Shown here: positions 44,979-55,792 of the stretch, piece by piece
Numbering within the stretch: the stretch's first letter is position 1
Layout: every line of letters starts with the position of its first letter
Assembly: GCA_029255685.2 (NCBI GenBank)
Contig: CM055313.2
Location: 53,049,579-53,113,578 of the forward strand
Source of the DNA: Silene conica
Taxonomy: Eukaryota > Streptophyta > Magnoliopsida > Caryophyllales > Caryophyllaceae
Direction: 5' to 3'
DNA: 64,000 nt
Translations under genes and position numbers: made by a program
The notes under the pieces: model-generated
What the model was told of the DNA's origin: nothing
What the model saw: the letters and a program-made list of their open reading frames with translations, nothing else
Databases searched by the model: none

Positions 44979-47297
44979 TGTAATACCTCAAAAATCTAGA
45001 CTCGATAATTAAAGTTTATTTGTTTGTGTCGATAGTTAGGTCTATTTGTTAAGTAATGAATCAAGTTATGTGATTAGGTTGTTATGAGGGTTCGAACCCT
45101 AGACCTCTAGCTCTATGATTATGTCGTGGTGGGGATCGATCCCTAGGCCTTGTGCGCGTGGCTTGGACCTCGTAGTGCGTGCCACAACCCCAAGCCCACG
45201 GCTGTTTTGAGAACAACTCCACAAAACCCTACTAGGAGACCATACTACCGTCACCTTTTAACACCTTCCATAAACCCTAAACTTACCCTAATACTCATTC
45301 CAACACCCCATACCCACAACCGTCACAACATAGATTAGAGAGGCAGTAATCACGGTGACGCTAAGGCGGGCTTAAGGTGGTCGAAACGTCGGAGATATAG
45401 GTATGCTAAACACACGTTAACACTGTTCTGTTTTCTTTTCGTGTCTGTTTCTTCTTCTGTAAGTTTGGGTCGTGTTTTGTGGTTTTTACGTTTAATTCTT
45501 TCGAGTAAGTTAATCAAGGGGGTGGGTGTCGTGTTTAGGGTTTGTCGTGGTTGTGTCAGCCACCGTACTGTGCCAGGGAAGGCAGTTTTGTGGTGTCAGT
45601 CATGGGGTTCCTCTGTTCGTGTTAAACCCGAGTCTGACCAATGACCTTTCTATCAAATTCGACAGTCCTTCTCTTATGGGTCTTTGAGGTGGTTTTGATA
45701 AGGGAACAGGTGGTGGTCAGGGAAGGGTTATGGCGGTTGGCAGGGTGGTCCTAGGTGGCGTAAACAAGGTCGATTAGGATGGTTCGTTTGTGGTTTCGTT
45801 TTGGGCTCTTTACTTGGTTTCTGGTCTGGTTGTTTGGGGGTGGCACCACCGCTGACTCGGGGGAGGTCGATGTGGTGGTACCACCATGTTTAAGGTGTCT
45901 GGTGGCAGGAGGGTGTTTGGGTAGCTGTCACGGTGTTGTTAAGGGGCGTACAGGGTTGTCGATTGGAGTCTGTTTCAGGGGAGTTTTGGAACGATAAGCG
46001 CAGGTCAAACCTGAGTTTAGAGGCCTGGTCTGACTCGCCGGCGGACGGCGACGGGGTTCATGGTGTCGTAGGGGTGGAGCGTTGCCAGTGGTGTCGGGAT
46101 GTGGTGGTGGTTGGTGTTCGAAGGGGCTGTGGTTGGTGGTGCGAGGGGCTGAGGTCACGGGTCATGTATTCGGGTGTTGGGGCTGTTTTGCGATATTTTT
46201 ATTACTATTATTATTTTGTTATTATTATTATTATTACTTATTATTACTACTTATTATTATTTATCATTATTATCTATTTTATTAAGGGGAGTGTTGTTAA
46301 TTTTATTAGTGTTGTAATTAATACTATATTATCTCGTTATGGTTCTGGGTCGTACCTTTTTAAAGATGCGAGTCGGGAAATTATTAAGTCGGGATATATA
46401 TATATATATATATCTTATTATATTTGGAAAGTTTCTATAATTGGAAAGTTTCTATTTTTGGAAACATTCCACTTAGGGAAGGTTTCTATTTATAGTAGGT
46501 GTGGTTGTCAAGGGGGTTCGGGAAGATTATTAATTCGTTACGTATACATGTTTAGGTAGCGAGTTTCGCGTGGAACATTTCTAAACAAGCCTCGGATTTA
46601 TCTGCATTTCCTGCTATTTCAGGTAGGGGAAATACTTGTATTTAAAGATGGGTAATTTGATGTTATTGGTGTTAACCATGTTTGTTTTATAATATCATAT
46701 GATCATTATATTGTGCTATTTATTTATATCATTCTGAGATACGCTACGAGGTAATGAGATAATGGGTCTTGTGATTGGTGCGGAGATAATGGGTCTTGTG
46801 ATTGGTGCGGAGATGATGGGTCTTGTGATCGGTGCGGAGTTAATGGGTCTTGTGATTGGTGTGGAGAATAATGGGTCTTGTGATTCGGAGCGGAGATGAT
46901 CGACCTTCTATTTATAGTAATGTGGTTGTTTATAGTTTTCCTCTACTCAACCTCGTGGTTGACCCTGTGTATTCGTGATCACCTGTGATGAACCAATTTA
47001 TTGGGGAGCAGATTGACAGGTGTTGAGACTATGGGAGCAAAGGGAAGGGAGAAGCTTGGATCCGGACCTGCCTAGAGTCTAGATCACCATAGTAGTTGTC
47101 TTATGACTTGTACTTTTGTTTTCACCAAGACAGTTTTATATTTCAGTTGTATGAACTCGGTCTTTGAGATAACTTTATATATTTAAAGTACTGTTTTTCT
47201 TTCCTTTGTATCTACTGCCTCGGGAAACTGAGATGGTAACACCCTTATTTATCTGGGGAGTCCTAGTACAGACCCTTAAATAAATGGGGGTGTTACA
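44979..47297 (+). repeat. Element D, 3' LTR
   Basis: 2319 bp, the partner of 37289-39671. It is shorter mainly through the (AT)n and ATT tracts. Followed by GGTAT. Confidence 0.94.
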
Positions 47298-47439
47298 GGT
47301 ATTTCTTTCCAAAAATGGGAAACCTATGGAATGGGACCAAGGACAAAAGTTAGAGCATCATCGAGACAAACAGAATTTTTTCCCCCTCATCCTCCTACAG
47401 ATTAAACAATAAGAACATGAACTCTGAGACATACTTTAC

Positions 47440-47557
47440 TTCCTCATCTTCGAAAGTGATCATGTAGCTCTCTGACCGAATGCAATTAGGCATGCTATTT
47501 GGTTTCATTGAAGCAATTCTGCTGTGACATGCTTCAACAGTTTTCTGGTACTTAGCC
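47440..47557 (-). other. Exon-like segment, unidentified
   Basis: One hundred and eighteen bases between an acceptor (TGTTTCAG) and a GTAAAG donor. One frame is open: AKYQKTVEACHSRIASMKP then NSMPNCIRSESYMITFEDEE. Good splice signals and a charged, gene-like composition, but no family is recognised. The surrounding 47298-48390 shows nothing else. Confidence 0.35.
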
Positions 47558-48390
47558 CTGAAACAAAATAGTACACATACAACTATACAAGTTACGCAAA
47601 AGAAAATACTCCAAACTTTGATTGAAAATAAAAGGCTGCACAAAACTCAATATGGTGGCCTGACAAACAAAATCATTTGGAAAATTTGGAATAGCAAACA
47701 AAGTATAATAAAAAGTGGGTACATGATGGAGTTTGTAAAATAAATTGGATTAGAACATAAAAATCTGAACAATAGAAGAACCAGGCTTTGATATCTCTAT
47801 ATCATTAATGAACACTGGGCAACAGTGCATGCCTTTGATGGTGATACATGAACAATGCTCTATCAGTCCATAGTCAGGCATACAATATTACAAACTAACT
47901 GCCGCCTTTTAACACATTCAACAAAAGTATATTCCACCTAGCTTAGAGACCAAAAAATCCACTGCAGGCTAAAAAACAGCATTGCTACAAGAGGGTTTGG
48001 CATCACCTTGAAATAGTGTCAAAATTTGAACAACCTTTTCTTTTATGATAAAGCTCAAGAAGACCACGTACATCTTACATAAAAGGTTCAATAAGCGTCG
48101 TTACGAACTGAGGTTCCTTTTTTGTGGTGGCAGTATAGAAGTTGTACTCTAACAAACCCTTCTTCAAAACTAACAACACCAGACGCCTAGGCCACATTCT
48201 CTTCTCGATGCTAGGATTGAAGAACCTTAACTCTCTAGAACATTACACATCTCTCCACAAAATGTTTCAAAGAACTGCTTAAGGTCTGCCTATGTAACCT
48301 GCATGAATTTAAAATTTAAGCCACAAGAACTTAAGAAGTCCACAAGTAAAACAATGAGGAGAAATCAGAATTAAATGGAACAGAACAAAC

Positions 48391-48408
48391 CTGAAGCAGA
48401 GAAGAAAC
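48391..48408 (-). other. 3' end of an exon-like segment split by element E
   Basis: Together with 56792-56870 this forms a 92-base open segment on the minus strand (acceptor TATCTTTTAG, donor CAG/GTTTGT) that element E interrupts; GAAAC is duplicated at the junctions. Its frame reads VASQLFGATLSAQCDMSSVA then GQDWWFLLCF. A candidate upstream exon at 57100-57041 starts with ATG, reads MLFAMFALSLLVSLGPLSLT (signal-peptide-like), ends at GTAAAA and joins in frame. The protein is not recognised, and a second frame of the 92-base segment is also open, so coding status is uncertain. Confidence 0.3.
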
Positions 48409-49407
48409 TGTGGGGAATAAAGCATGTATTCACCCTAAACTTGCAGGATTATAATGAAAAATACAGTTGTGTTTATAGTCATAAGATTAAAAAGGATAAG
48501 AAAAAGAATTCAACCTTTGGTCCTTTGTGCTTATGGCCTAAGAACAGGAATTAATGCAAATTCCCTCCTATAACTTGCACCCAAGACTTAGTTTGAGACG
48601 TGGCCGCGTGTGCTAGAAATCCTCTCCAATTGCCTTGCAATATAGGGAGAGCCCCTGAGGTTTTAGATGTGAGATCTGAGGTTTTGGGAGAAGAATGCTC
48701 TCAAACCCTAATTTTACCTTGAGATTTATTAAACAGTGCAACAAGAGTCATTGATATAAGGAGAAGGACTCTCCTTATATACTACACTTGGCCGGCCGAA
48801 ATTGATGTCGGGTAGGAGTGGGCTTTCCACTCTTACCTTATTCCAATGCGTGATTCGACCCAATTAGCTTTAAGTTGTTCGCGGGTTTTATTTATAAATC
48901 GTAACATGTTATCAGATATTAATACAGTCGATATATTAATAATGGTCTGACAAAATACGATATTGTATAATTATCCAAATTAATATAACTGTTTATATTA
49001 ATACGCGAATACAATATTTAATTAAATATAACCGTTTATATTTAATTTACGAATTAATCATGTAATTCGTATTAGCTAAAATTATTTAATCCGTATTAAA
49101 TAATAATCTCAACATCTTATTGACTAATTTAATAGTCAATACCTCTGACTAACCGTTTAGTCATATCCGGCAAAATGTGACTGTATTTTCATACCTTCAC
49201 ATCTCTCAAACGTGTCCTATAGGTGTGACGTATAGGGACCAGTTGACCACCGCCATCCGTATGACAATAACGTCAAACTTATCTAGCAAGCCAACCGTTA
49301 TTGATAAACGTGGATCAACTGGTAATAATACAGAAGTATGCCCTTGTGATCCTTAAAGAGATTTAATAAGTCATTGTACTTAATTGTCAAGGACACCAGC
49401 CCCAACA
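48409..49407 (-). repeat. Element E, 3' LTR
   Basis: 999 bp, TGTTGGGGCTGG to CCCCACA when read on the minus strand. A TATATAAG motif (plus-strand CTTATATA) at about 48773-48780 is a likely TATA box. Confidence 0.95.
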
Positions 49408-49496
49408 ATCTCCCACTTGTCCGTACAAGGGTATGTTCAATGAAGTTATCACACTACATGTGGAGGACACAATCTCCAACAAACTCCCACTTGTCC
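49408..49496 (-). promoter_or_regulatory. Duplicated polypurine tract with a 74-bp LTR-like segment between
   Basis: On the minus strand: tract 1, GGACAAGTGGGAGTT (49496-49482); then 74 bases beginning TGTTGGAGATTGTGTCC (49481-49408), the last 15 of which are tract 2, GGACAAGTGGGAGAT (49422-49408); then the 3' LTR. The 74-base segment is the first 74 bases of element F's LTR (57601-57674) with two differences. Confidence 0.9.
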
Positions 49497-50398
49497 GTAC
49501 AAGTGTAGGTGCGATAACCGAATCTCATATCCTTTTAAAATTTCTCCCACTCAATGTAAGACAATTTGCAAATCCGCATTCGCAAAGGTCGTATCTCACA
49601 AGCGATCTGTATCAAGAGTGGTTTCCCCGACTAGAGAGTAACTTAACTGATAAAACGAATCTGTATTCGAGCATGGCCATGCATTTCAGTTACTACTCCT
49701 CGAGTGGCCCTGAGAAATGATAAAATCCTGATAAGGGTTTGGATATTTCCCTCAACTCGAATCCTGCCGATATCGCCCAGCATGAAATAACCCAGAAAAA
49801 ATCCTCTTGGCCCCTGTTACGGTGACCGTGGGAAAGAAACCAAAGTTACCCAAAATCTGTCTTAATCTCAAGAAACAGTTGAAAGTCAAAAGACTCGACT
49901 CTAAGGAACACTATGGAGGTCCTATCCACGACCTGGCACCCAATGTTATAAAACATTTAGCACTCCATAACGATGTCACGGGGTGTCCTACGAGATATCC
50001 GTATAACTCGCCTTTGTGATTGGTCAGTCATCCACGTGACTTATGGCTCGTTGAACCCACCATCAACCAACGTCACAAAATGATTACCTGAGTTATCAGC
50101 TCAAGTGGGTAATCAAGGACCAAAACGATGTAATGTTAATCAGTTCACTTTGTGGTGTTCAAAATTGGCGTACAATTCCACATGAGAAACAAAACATTTT
50201 ATATCATAACAATAAGGTTGAATAGAGTACACGAGAAAATGAATTATTACATGAATTCATAAAAGAGTACTACAACTTAGAAACACATCCAATTCCCATG
50301 GAATGAATGTGCCCTTCATGCTTATCACGTGGTAATGCTTTTGTGAGAGGATCAGCTATGTTGTCATCCGTAGCGATCTTATCAATGAATATCTTCTT
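49497..50398 (-). other. Element E 3' region, with an out-of-use RNase H tail
   Basis: Directly after the gag-pol stop the same frame continues KKIFIDKIATDDNIADPLTK then ALPRDKHEGHIHSMGIGCVS and a stop at 50272-50270. TDDNIADPLTK is the normal C-terminal end of Copia Pol. So the middle-to-late part of RNase H was deleted and a stop now separates the two pieces. The remaining 750 bp to the polypurine tracts is non-coding. Confidence 0.85.
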
Positions 50399-53300
50399 TT
50401 ACGCGGACTCAGTCGTAGAATCTGCTGTAACATTTTGTTTAGAACTTTTCCAGCTGACAGCAGCGCCATTAAGAGTAAAAACGAATCCAGACTGAGATTT
50501 CGAGTCATCTCGATCCGTTTGGAAGCTAGCATCTGCGTAACCCGTGGCGCAGAGCGTCGAGTCGCCTCCAAAAGTCAATCCCCAATCTTTAGTCCTCCGT
50601 AGGTACTTAAGAATGTTTTTCACGGCCATCCAGTGTTGTTCACCTGGATGAGCTTGGAATCGACTTGTCATACTCAATGCATATGCAACGTCAGGACGTG
50701 TGCATATCATGGCATACATGATCGATCCTATTGCCGAAGCATAAGGAATCCGACTCATGCGCTCTTTCTCTTCCACTGACTTAGCTTCTTGAGTCTTGCT
50801 CAAGTGAAGCCCAGGAGTCATAGGAAGGAACCCTTTCTTGGAGTTCGTCATGCTGAATCTCTCCAGAATCTTCTCTATATAAGATTCCTGACTGAGAGAC
50901 AACATCCGTCGTGATCTATCCCTGTAGATACGGATGCCCAAAATTCTTTGTGCCTCTCCCAGATCTTTCATCTGGAAATGGTTTTTCAACCATGCTTTAA
51001 CCGAAGATAAGAGAGGTATGTCATTCCCAAGCAAGAGTATGTCATCGACATACAGTACTAGGAATACAATCTTACTCCCACTCGACTTGATATAGAGACA
51101 TGGTTCCTCGACTGATCGAATAAACCCATTCTCTTTTATCACTTGGTCGAAGCGATGATTCCAACTCCGCGATGCTTGCTTAAGTCCATAGATGGAACGC
51201 TTAAGCTTGCAAACTTTCTTAGGATGTGCTGGATCGATAAAACCCTCGGGTTGTACCATGTACAACTCTTCCTCCAAATAACCGTTTAAGAAGGCGGTTT
51301 TAACGTCCATTTGCCATATTTCATAGTCATGAAATGCGGCGATCGCTAAGATAATCCGAATGGAACGTAGCATGACTACGGGTGCAAAGATCTCATCATA
51401 GTGCAAGCCTGGCACTTGAGTGAAACCTTTAGCAACTAGTCTAGCCTTGTGGATATCTTGTTGTCCTTCCACGGCATGCTTTATCTTGTAAAGCCATTTG
51501 CATTGAAGGGGACGTACCTTTGCAGGTAGGTCCACAAGATCCCACACGTTGTTCTCATACATGGAGTCCATCTCGGATTGCATGGCTTCTAGCCATAGCT
51601 TTGAGTCAGAACTGGTCATGGCACCTTTATAGGTTGTGGGTTCATTACCCTCTAGGAGTAAGACGTCATCTGTATCGTGTTCCTCGACCATACCAATGTA
51701 TCTGTCCGGTGGAATAGAGACTCTTCCTGACCTCCTAGGTTCCTCAGGGATATCTACCGCAGCCTCGGTTGAAGGTACTGTTTCCTCCAATGGTTGCTCG
51801 GTAGTTGGTTCTTGAACCTCCGATAACTCGAAGGTTCTATTACTCGACTTGTTCTCGAGAAATTCTTTTTCTAAGAACGTCGCACTAGCCGCAACAAAAA
51901 CACGTTGTTCGGTAGGCGAGTAGAAGTAATGACCAAACGTTCCCTTTGGATAGCCTATAAAGTATGTCTTGACCGATCGCGGGCCGAGCTTATCCTCGTG
52001 TCTCCACTTGACATAAGCCTCGTAGCCCCAAACCCGAATAAAGGACAAGTTAGGGACCGTTCCCTTCCATAACTCGAATGGAGTCTTGTCAACAGCTTTA
52101 GACGGACTTCGGTTAAGTATTAGAGCGGCCGACAAAAGAGCATAGCCCCACAATGAATCAGGCACGACGGTGTGACTCATCATGGATCGAACCATATCAA
52201 GTAAAGTTCGATTTCTCCGTTCGGACACACCATTTAATTGTGGTGTTCCAGGTGGAGTCAACTGTAGCACGATCCCACAGTCTTTTAGGTGTTGATCAAA
52301 CTCGCGTGAAAGATACTCACCACCACGATCCGAGTGTAGTGCTTTAATCTTTCTACCCAGCTGGTTCTGTACCCGATTCTGGTATTCTTTGAACTTGTCA
52401 AAGGATTCACTTTTATGTTTCATCAAGTAGACATAGCCATATCTACTCAAATCATTCGTGAAAGTGATGAAATACCTATAGCCATCTCGTGCGTTGATCG
52501 ACATAGGGCCACATACGTCCGTATGTATGAGTCCTAATAGGTCGGCAGCGCGCATTCCAACACCTTTGAAGGAAATACGAGTCATTTTGCCGATGAGACA
52601 TGATTCACACGTGCCATATGATTCGAAATCAAAGGGCAATATAGCTCCATTCTGTATGAGCTGTTTTACGCGTTTCTCATTTATGTGTCCCATACGACAA
52701 TGCCATAAGTAAGTTTGATCTTTGTCACCTACCTTTAATCTTTTATTATTCACATGTAATATCTCGGTAGTTTGATCTAAAACATAAATTCCATTCATGG
52801 AAACTGCCTTGCCATAAATCATATTGTGTAAGGAGAAAATACAGCTATTATTCTCTATTACAAATGAAAAGCCGAGTTTGGCAAGTGCAGAAACTGAAAT
52901 AATGTTTTTGGATAAACTAGGAACATAATAACAGTTATATAAAAATAACTCGAATCCACTTGGAAGCTGGATTACGTATGTTCCCTTCGAGACTGCAGCC
53001 ACACGTGCTCCATTCCCGACACGCAGGTCCACCTCACCCTTGATTAGGGGTTCTTGGTTTCGGAGGCCCTGCACATGATTACATAGATGAGAACCACAAC
53101 CAGTATCAAGTACCCAAGTTCCGCAACTTGCATGGTTAATCTCAATCATGTGAATAAAAGAAGAAGAAGACATACCAACAGGGGTAACGCGGCCTGCCTT
53201 TATGTCCTCGCGATACACGGGGCACGAGCGCCTCCAATGCCCAGTCTTGTGGCAATGGTGACATTCCATGCTTGTATCCTTGCTCTTTGTCTTGCCCTGT

Positions 53301-54097
53301 GAGTTGCTCGACTCACCTGGCCCACTCTTTGCAAATCCTGGTTTCTTGAACCTGGGCTTACCTACTGCTAGGTCGCCCTGAGCTTTAGCCTTCCCTTTAC
53401 CTTTTCCCTTACTGGAGATCATGAGAACATCCTGCTTCAGACTCCCACTCAACTTTAGATCCTTCTCAGTCTGTACGAGAAGGGAGTGGAGCTCATGAGG
53501 AGTCTTCTTGATGTCGTTCATGTAGTAGTTGGCCCTAAAGAGGGCGAACCCATCATGAAGCGAATGAAGCATGCGATCAACGATGATGTTCTCACTGATC
53601 TTGCAGTTTAGGGACTCCAGTTTCTCGATATTCTCAATCATGTTGAGAATATGTGGGCTAACAGCTTGGCCCTTCTGGAGTTTCGCCTCAAAGAAGCGAC
53701 AGGTATGCTCATAAGAAACGATTCTCGGAGCCTTGGAGAATTCGTTAGTGAGCGTGGTGAAAATCTTGTTTGCACCATGGGTTATGAAGCGTCTTTGCAA
53801 ATTGGATTCCATTGCATAGATGAGTACGTTCTTTATCGCACCCGCTTCCATAACGAAATCGCTATGAGCGCGAATTTCGTTGGCTCTAGCTCCAGTTCCT
53901 GGGTGTGGCGGAATGGGCTCAGTTAAGAACTTGAGCTTTCCGTCAGCAATGGCAGCATTCCGTAGTGCTGCCTCCCAGTCAGAGAAGTTTGACCCATCAT
54001 TCCTCAGTCTAGTTGACTGATTCATGGAGTCCATGAAGGCTTTTAGCCAGGATTCACGTGCTAGCTTGGCACTTGGCATTGGGTCTTCACCAGCCAT
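50399..54097 (-). CDS. gag-pol: Element E Gag-Pol polyprotein (Copia), RNase H truncated
   Basis: A 1232-residue single frame from ATG at 54097. Gag at about 12-220 (SWLKAFMDSMNQS, SDWEAALRNAA, FSKAPRIVSYEH), Lys/Gly linker, CCHC knuckle C279-C282-H287-C292. Protease has WVLDTGCGSHLC with catalytic D331. Integrase has H-H-C-C zinc finger at about 466-500 (WHCRMGHINEKRV, CESCLIGK) and D526, D590, E626 (LIHTDVCGP, HSDRGGEYL, NGVSERRNRT). RVT_2 reverse transcriptase has ARLVAKGFTQVPG, MDVKTAFLNGYLEEELY and the catalytic YVDD at 1016-1019. RNase H begins GYADASFQTDRDDSKS and stops at TESA, where the family reads TESEY and continues about 90 residues. Every enzyme except RNase H looks intact. Compared with element F the first 1151 residues align without a gap. 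Confidence 0.96.
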   Translation of the reverse strand: MAGEDPMPSAKLARESWLKAFMDSMNQSTRLRNDGSNFSDWEAALRNAAIADGKLKFLTEPIPPHPGTGARANEIRAHSDFVMEAGAIKNVLIYAMESNLQRRFITHGANKIFTTLTNEFSKAPRIVSYEHTCRFFEAKLQKGQAVSPHILNMIENIEKLESLNCKISENIIVDRMLHSLHDGFALFRANYYMNDIKKTPHELHSLLVQTEKDLKLSGSLKQDVLMISSKGKGKGKAKAQGDLAVGKPRFKKPGFAKSGPGESSNSQGKTKSKDTSMECHHCHKTGHWRRSCPVYREDIKAGRVTPVGMSSSSFIHMIEINHASCGTWVLDTGCGSHLCNHVQGLRNQEPLIKGEVDLRVGNGARVAAVSKGTYVIQLPSGFELFLYNCYYVPSLSKNIISVSALAKLGFSFVIENNSCIFSLHNMIYGKAVSMNGIYVLDQTTEILHVNNKRLKVGDKDQTYLWHCRMGHINEKRVKQLIQNGAILPFDFESYGTCESCLIGKMTRISFKGVGMRAADLLGLIHTDVCGPMSINARDGYRYFITFTNDLSRYGYVYLMKHKSESFDKFKEYQNRVQNQLGRKIKALHSDRGGEYLSREFDQHLKDCGIVLQLTPPGTPQLNGVSERRNRTLLDMVRSMMSHTVVPDSLWGYALLSAALILNRSPSKAVDKTPFELWKGTVPNLSFIRVWGYEAYVKWRHEDKLGPRSVKTYFIGYPKGTFGHYFYSPTEQRVFVAASATFLEKEFLENKSSNRTFELSEVQEPTTEQPLEETVPSTEAAVDIPEEPRRSGRVSIPPDRYIGMVEEHDTDDVLLLEGNEPTTYKGAMTSSDSKLWLEAMQSEMDSMYENNVWDLVDLPAKVRPLQCKWLYKIKHAVEGQQDIHKARLVAKGFTQVPGLHYDEIFAPVVMLRSIRIILAIAAFHDYEIWQMDVKTAFLNGYLEEELYMVQPEGFIDPAHPKKVCKLKRSIYGLKQASRSWNHRFDQVIKENGFIRSVEEPCLYIKSSGSKIVFLVLYVDDILLLGNDIPLLSSVKAWLKNHFQMKDLGEAQRILGIRIYRDRSRRMLSLSQESYIEKILERFSMTNSKKGFLPMTPGLHLSKTQEAKSVEEKERMSRIPYASAIGSIMYAMICTRPDVAYALSMTSRFQAHPGEQHWMAVKNILKYLRRTKDWGLTFGGDSTLCATGYADASFQTDRDDSKSQSGFVFTLNGAAVSWKSSKQNVTADSTTESA

Positions 54098-55494
54098 TTT
54101 AGTTTTACAGCAGTTTTTAATGAACGTGTTCTACACTGAAAAGAAGATAAAACAAAACCATATAAGCAACTTATTGTTGTGATTTAAGTCTATATTAAAT
54201 TGAATTTAAACTCGTAGACTCATGCATTTATATAATTGATCTCCCTCAAGAATTATATAAACGATCCCAAGACTCAATTTCCGTATATTGATAAGCCCAC
54301 AGTTTGGCTAATTCCAATCGTTGGAACTCTTGGTCGATAGATTTCCGTATATCTATCTATTAGTCCATCTCAGTCACTGGAATATTATCGAGTGACCATG
54401 ATGTTGAGATAAAATAAATCATCTGTTCCCACTTACCCGACGTAGAAGGGGTCATATTATGCCTACCGACGAAGAAGGGATTCATGGGAGGCTGATTTAT
54501 AAAGACTAATCTCAATTTTTGGTTATACGAGGAAGACCCCATCAACTTTTATTTATCCATATTTAAGTGAACTAAAAACTAGCATTTGCGTGAATGAATT
54601 AAATAAAGTGATGGCTTTTAAATGACATGTGACATCTGTATTGTCACAGAAAACTAACGCGAGACCTCTACATGAGTCAGTTTTCAGGCAAGATATAGGT
54701 GGTTTGGTTTTTAGGCGGAATATGATGCAAGCTATTATCGATGAAAGCATAAAATGAAAGCAATAAACGTAAATAAAAAGTCCTAGTGTGGCCTATCCTA
54801 CCAAAATAAACATAAAACAACTTGGAATCCACCGTTGGACCCTAGAAGCTTGTCTTGATGTTCCATCTTGGTCCTTGCAGCGGGAGTGAGCATCCGGTCT
54901 CCGTCTTGTCTTTGGTCTTCACAAAATTACTAATTTAAATTACAAAAGTAGTCCTAGATACATTCTAATTTAAATACAAAAGTAATTACATGGCAAAAAC
55001 CCAAAACGGAGATTCAAGATCTCAAGATTACAAGCAAGACTGTGTCCCATCATTACGGTGACACAATCTTCTAAGGCCACACTAAGTTACAACCGTTTGC
55101 AAAATTAAATACGTTATTGAAAGCATTCATTAGACATTCAACAAGACGATAAATAAAATGCATCAACTAAAAACAATTTATACATGACATAATACTGTTA
55201 TTATGATTAATAAATTTATACCAAACCACCTTTTAAGATTAAAATTAAGTGACTATACTGTTTTAATCACCAATTTTAACAAACATATAATCCATTATTT
55301 TAAACTGTTTTAAAACAATATGTATCAAACGAGGGTGAACCGTTTCACTAAATAATACACTATTTCCGTATATAGTATATTATTTTAAGCCATGTGAAAA
55401 TAAAACATGTTATTTTCGTAAAATAAAAAAAAACGATTCTGTTACAGGGGTGGTCTACCGACCGGAAAAACAGGTCTACCGACCACCTGACGAA

Positions 55495-55542
<48 letters not shown>

Positions 55543-55778
55543 CAGAATGGTCGACCGACCCGAAAAACAGGTCGACCGACCACAAAACACGAAACCGAGT
55601 TTCTGAACACGATTTCTCACAAAGGAAACTGTTTTGAAAAAAAACAGAAAACTCACACAGGGGCGGTCGACCGACCGCTATAACTGGTCGACCGACCGAC
55701 ACGGCGGCAGAAACGAGATTTTTCAAAAACTTTTAAATAAACTTATGAAAAACACAAAAGTAAAATTTTCATGGCCTG
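54098..55778 (-). other. Element E 5' leader
   Basis: About 1.7 kb between primer site and gag. It holds the paired palindromes (55452-55697), a 40-base T run (poly(A) in sense orientation) at 55499-55538, and directly repeated CCTTCTxCGTCGG phrases near 54430-54480. A splice-acceptor-like TTATCTTCTTTTCAG precedes the gag ATG by about 35 bp. Confidence 0.75.
55452..55697 (-). repeat. Three pairs of GGTCGACC-type palindromes, 21 bp apart
   Basis: GGTCGACCGACC (plus-strand reading) begins at 55549, 55570, 55665 and 55686; GGTCTACCGACC at 55452 and 55473. Within each pair the start-to-start distance is exactly 21. Confidence 0.9.
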
Positions 55779-55790
55779 GCTCTAATACCA
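55779..55790 (-). promoter_or_regulatory. Element E primer binding site
   Basis: On the minus strand, TGGTATTAGAGC just after the 5' LTR; one mismatch from the iMet primer site. Confidence 0.88.
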
Positions 55791-55792
55791 CT

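Larger units (their letters stand above)
37289..47297 (+). mobile_element. Element D: Ty3/Gypsy Tekay-like chromovirus, inactivated
   Basis: LTRs 37289-39671 and 44979-47297 (TGTAATACC to GTTACA), target duplication GGTAT (37284-37288 and 47298-47302), iMet primer site, polypurine tract, and gag, protease, reverse transcriptase, RNase H, integrase in Gypsy order, ending in a chromodomain-like tail. That order and tail place it in the Tekay/Del branch of plant chromoviruses. The coding region carries three nonsense codons and at least three frameshifts. The LTRs differ by roughly one to two per cent by eye, apart from microsatellite length. Confidence 0.95.

Noticed and set aside
53651..53926. 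91-codon frame on the plus strand, repeated on the minus strand at 60719-60994
   Set aside because: Both are antisense shadows of Gag in elements E and F. The other plus-strand frames at 51.5-53.3 kb are explained the same way.
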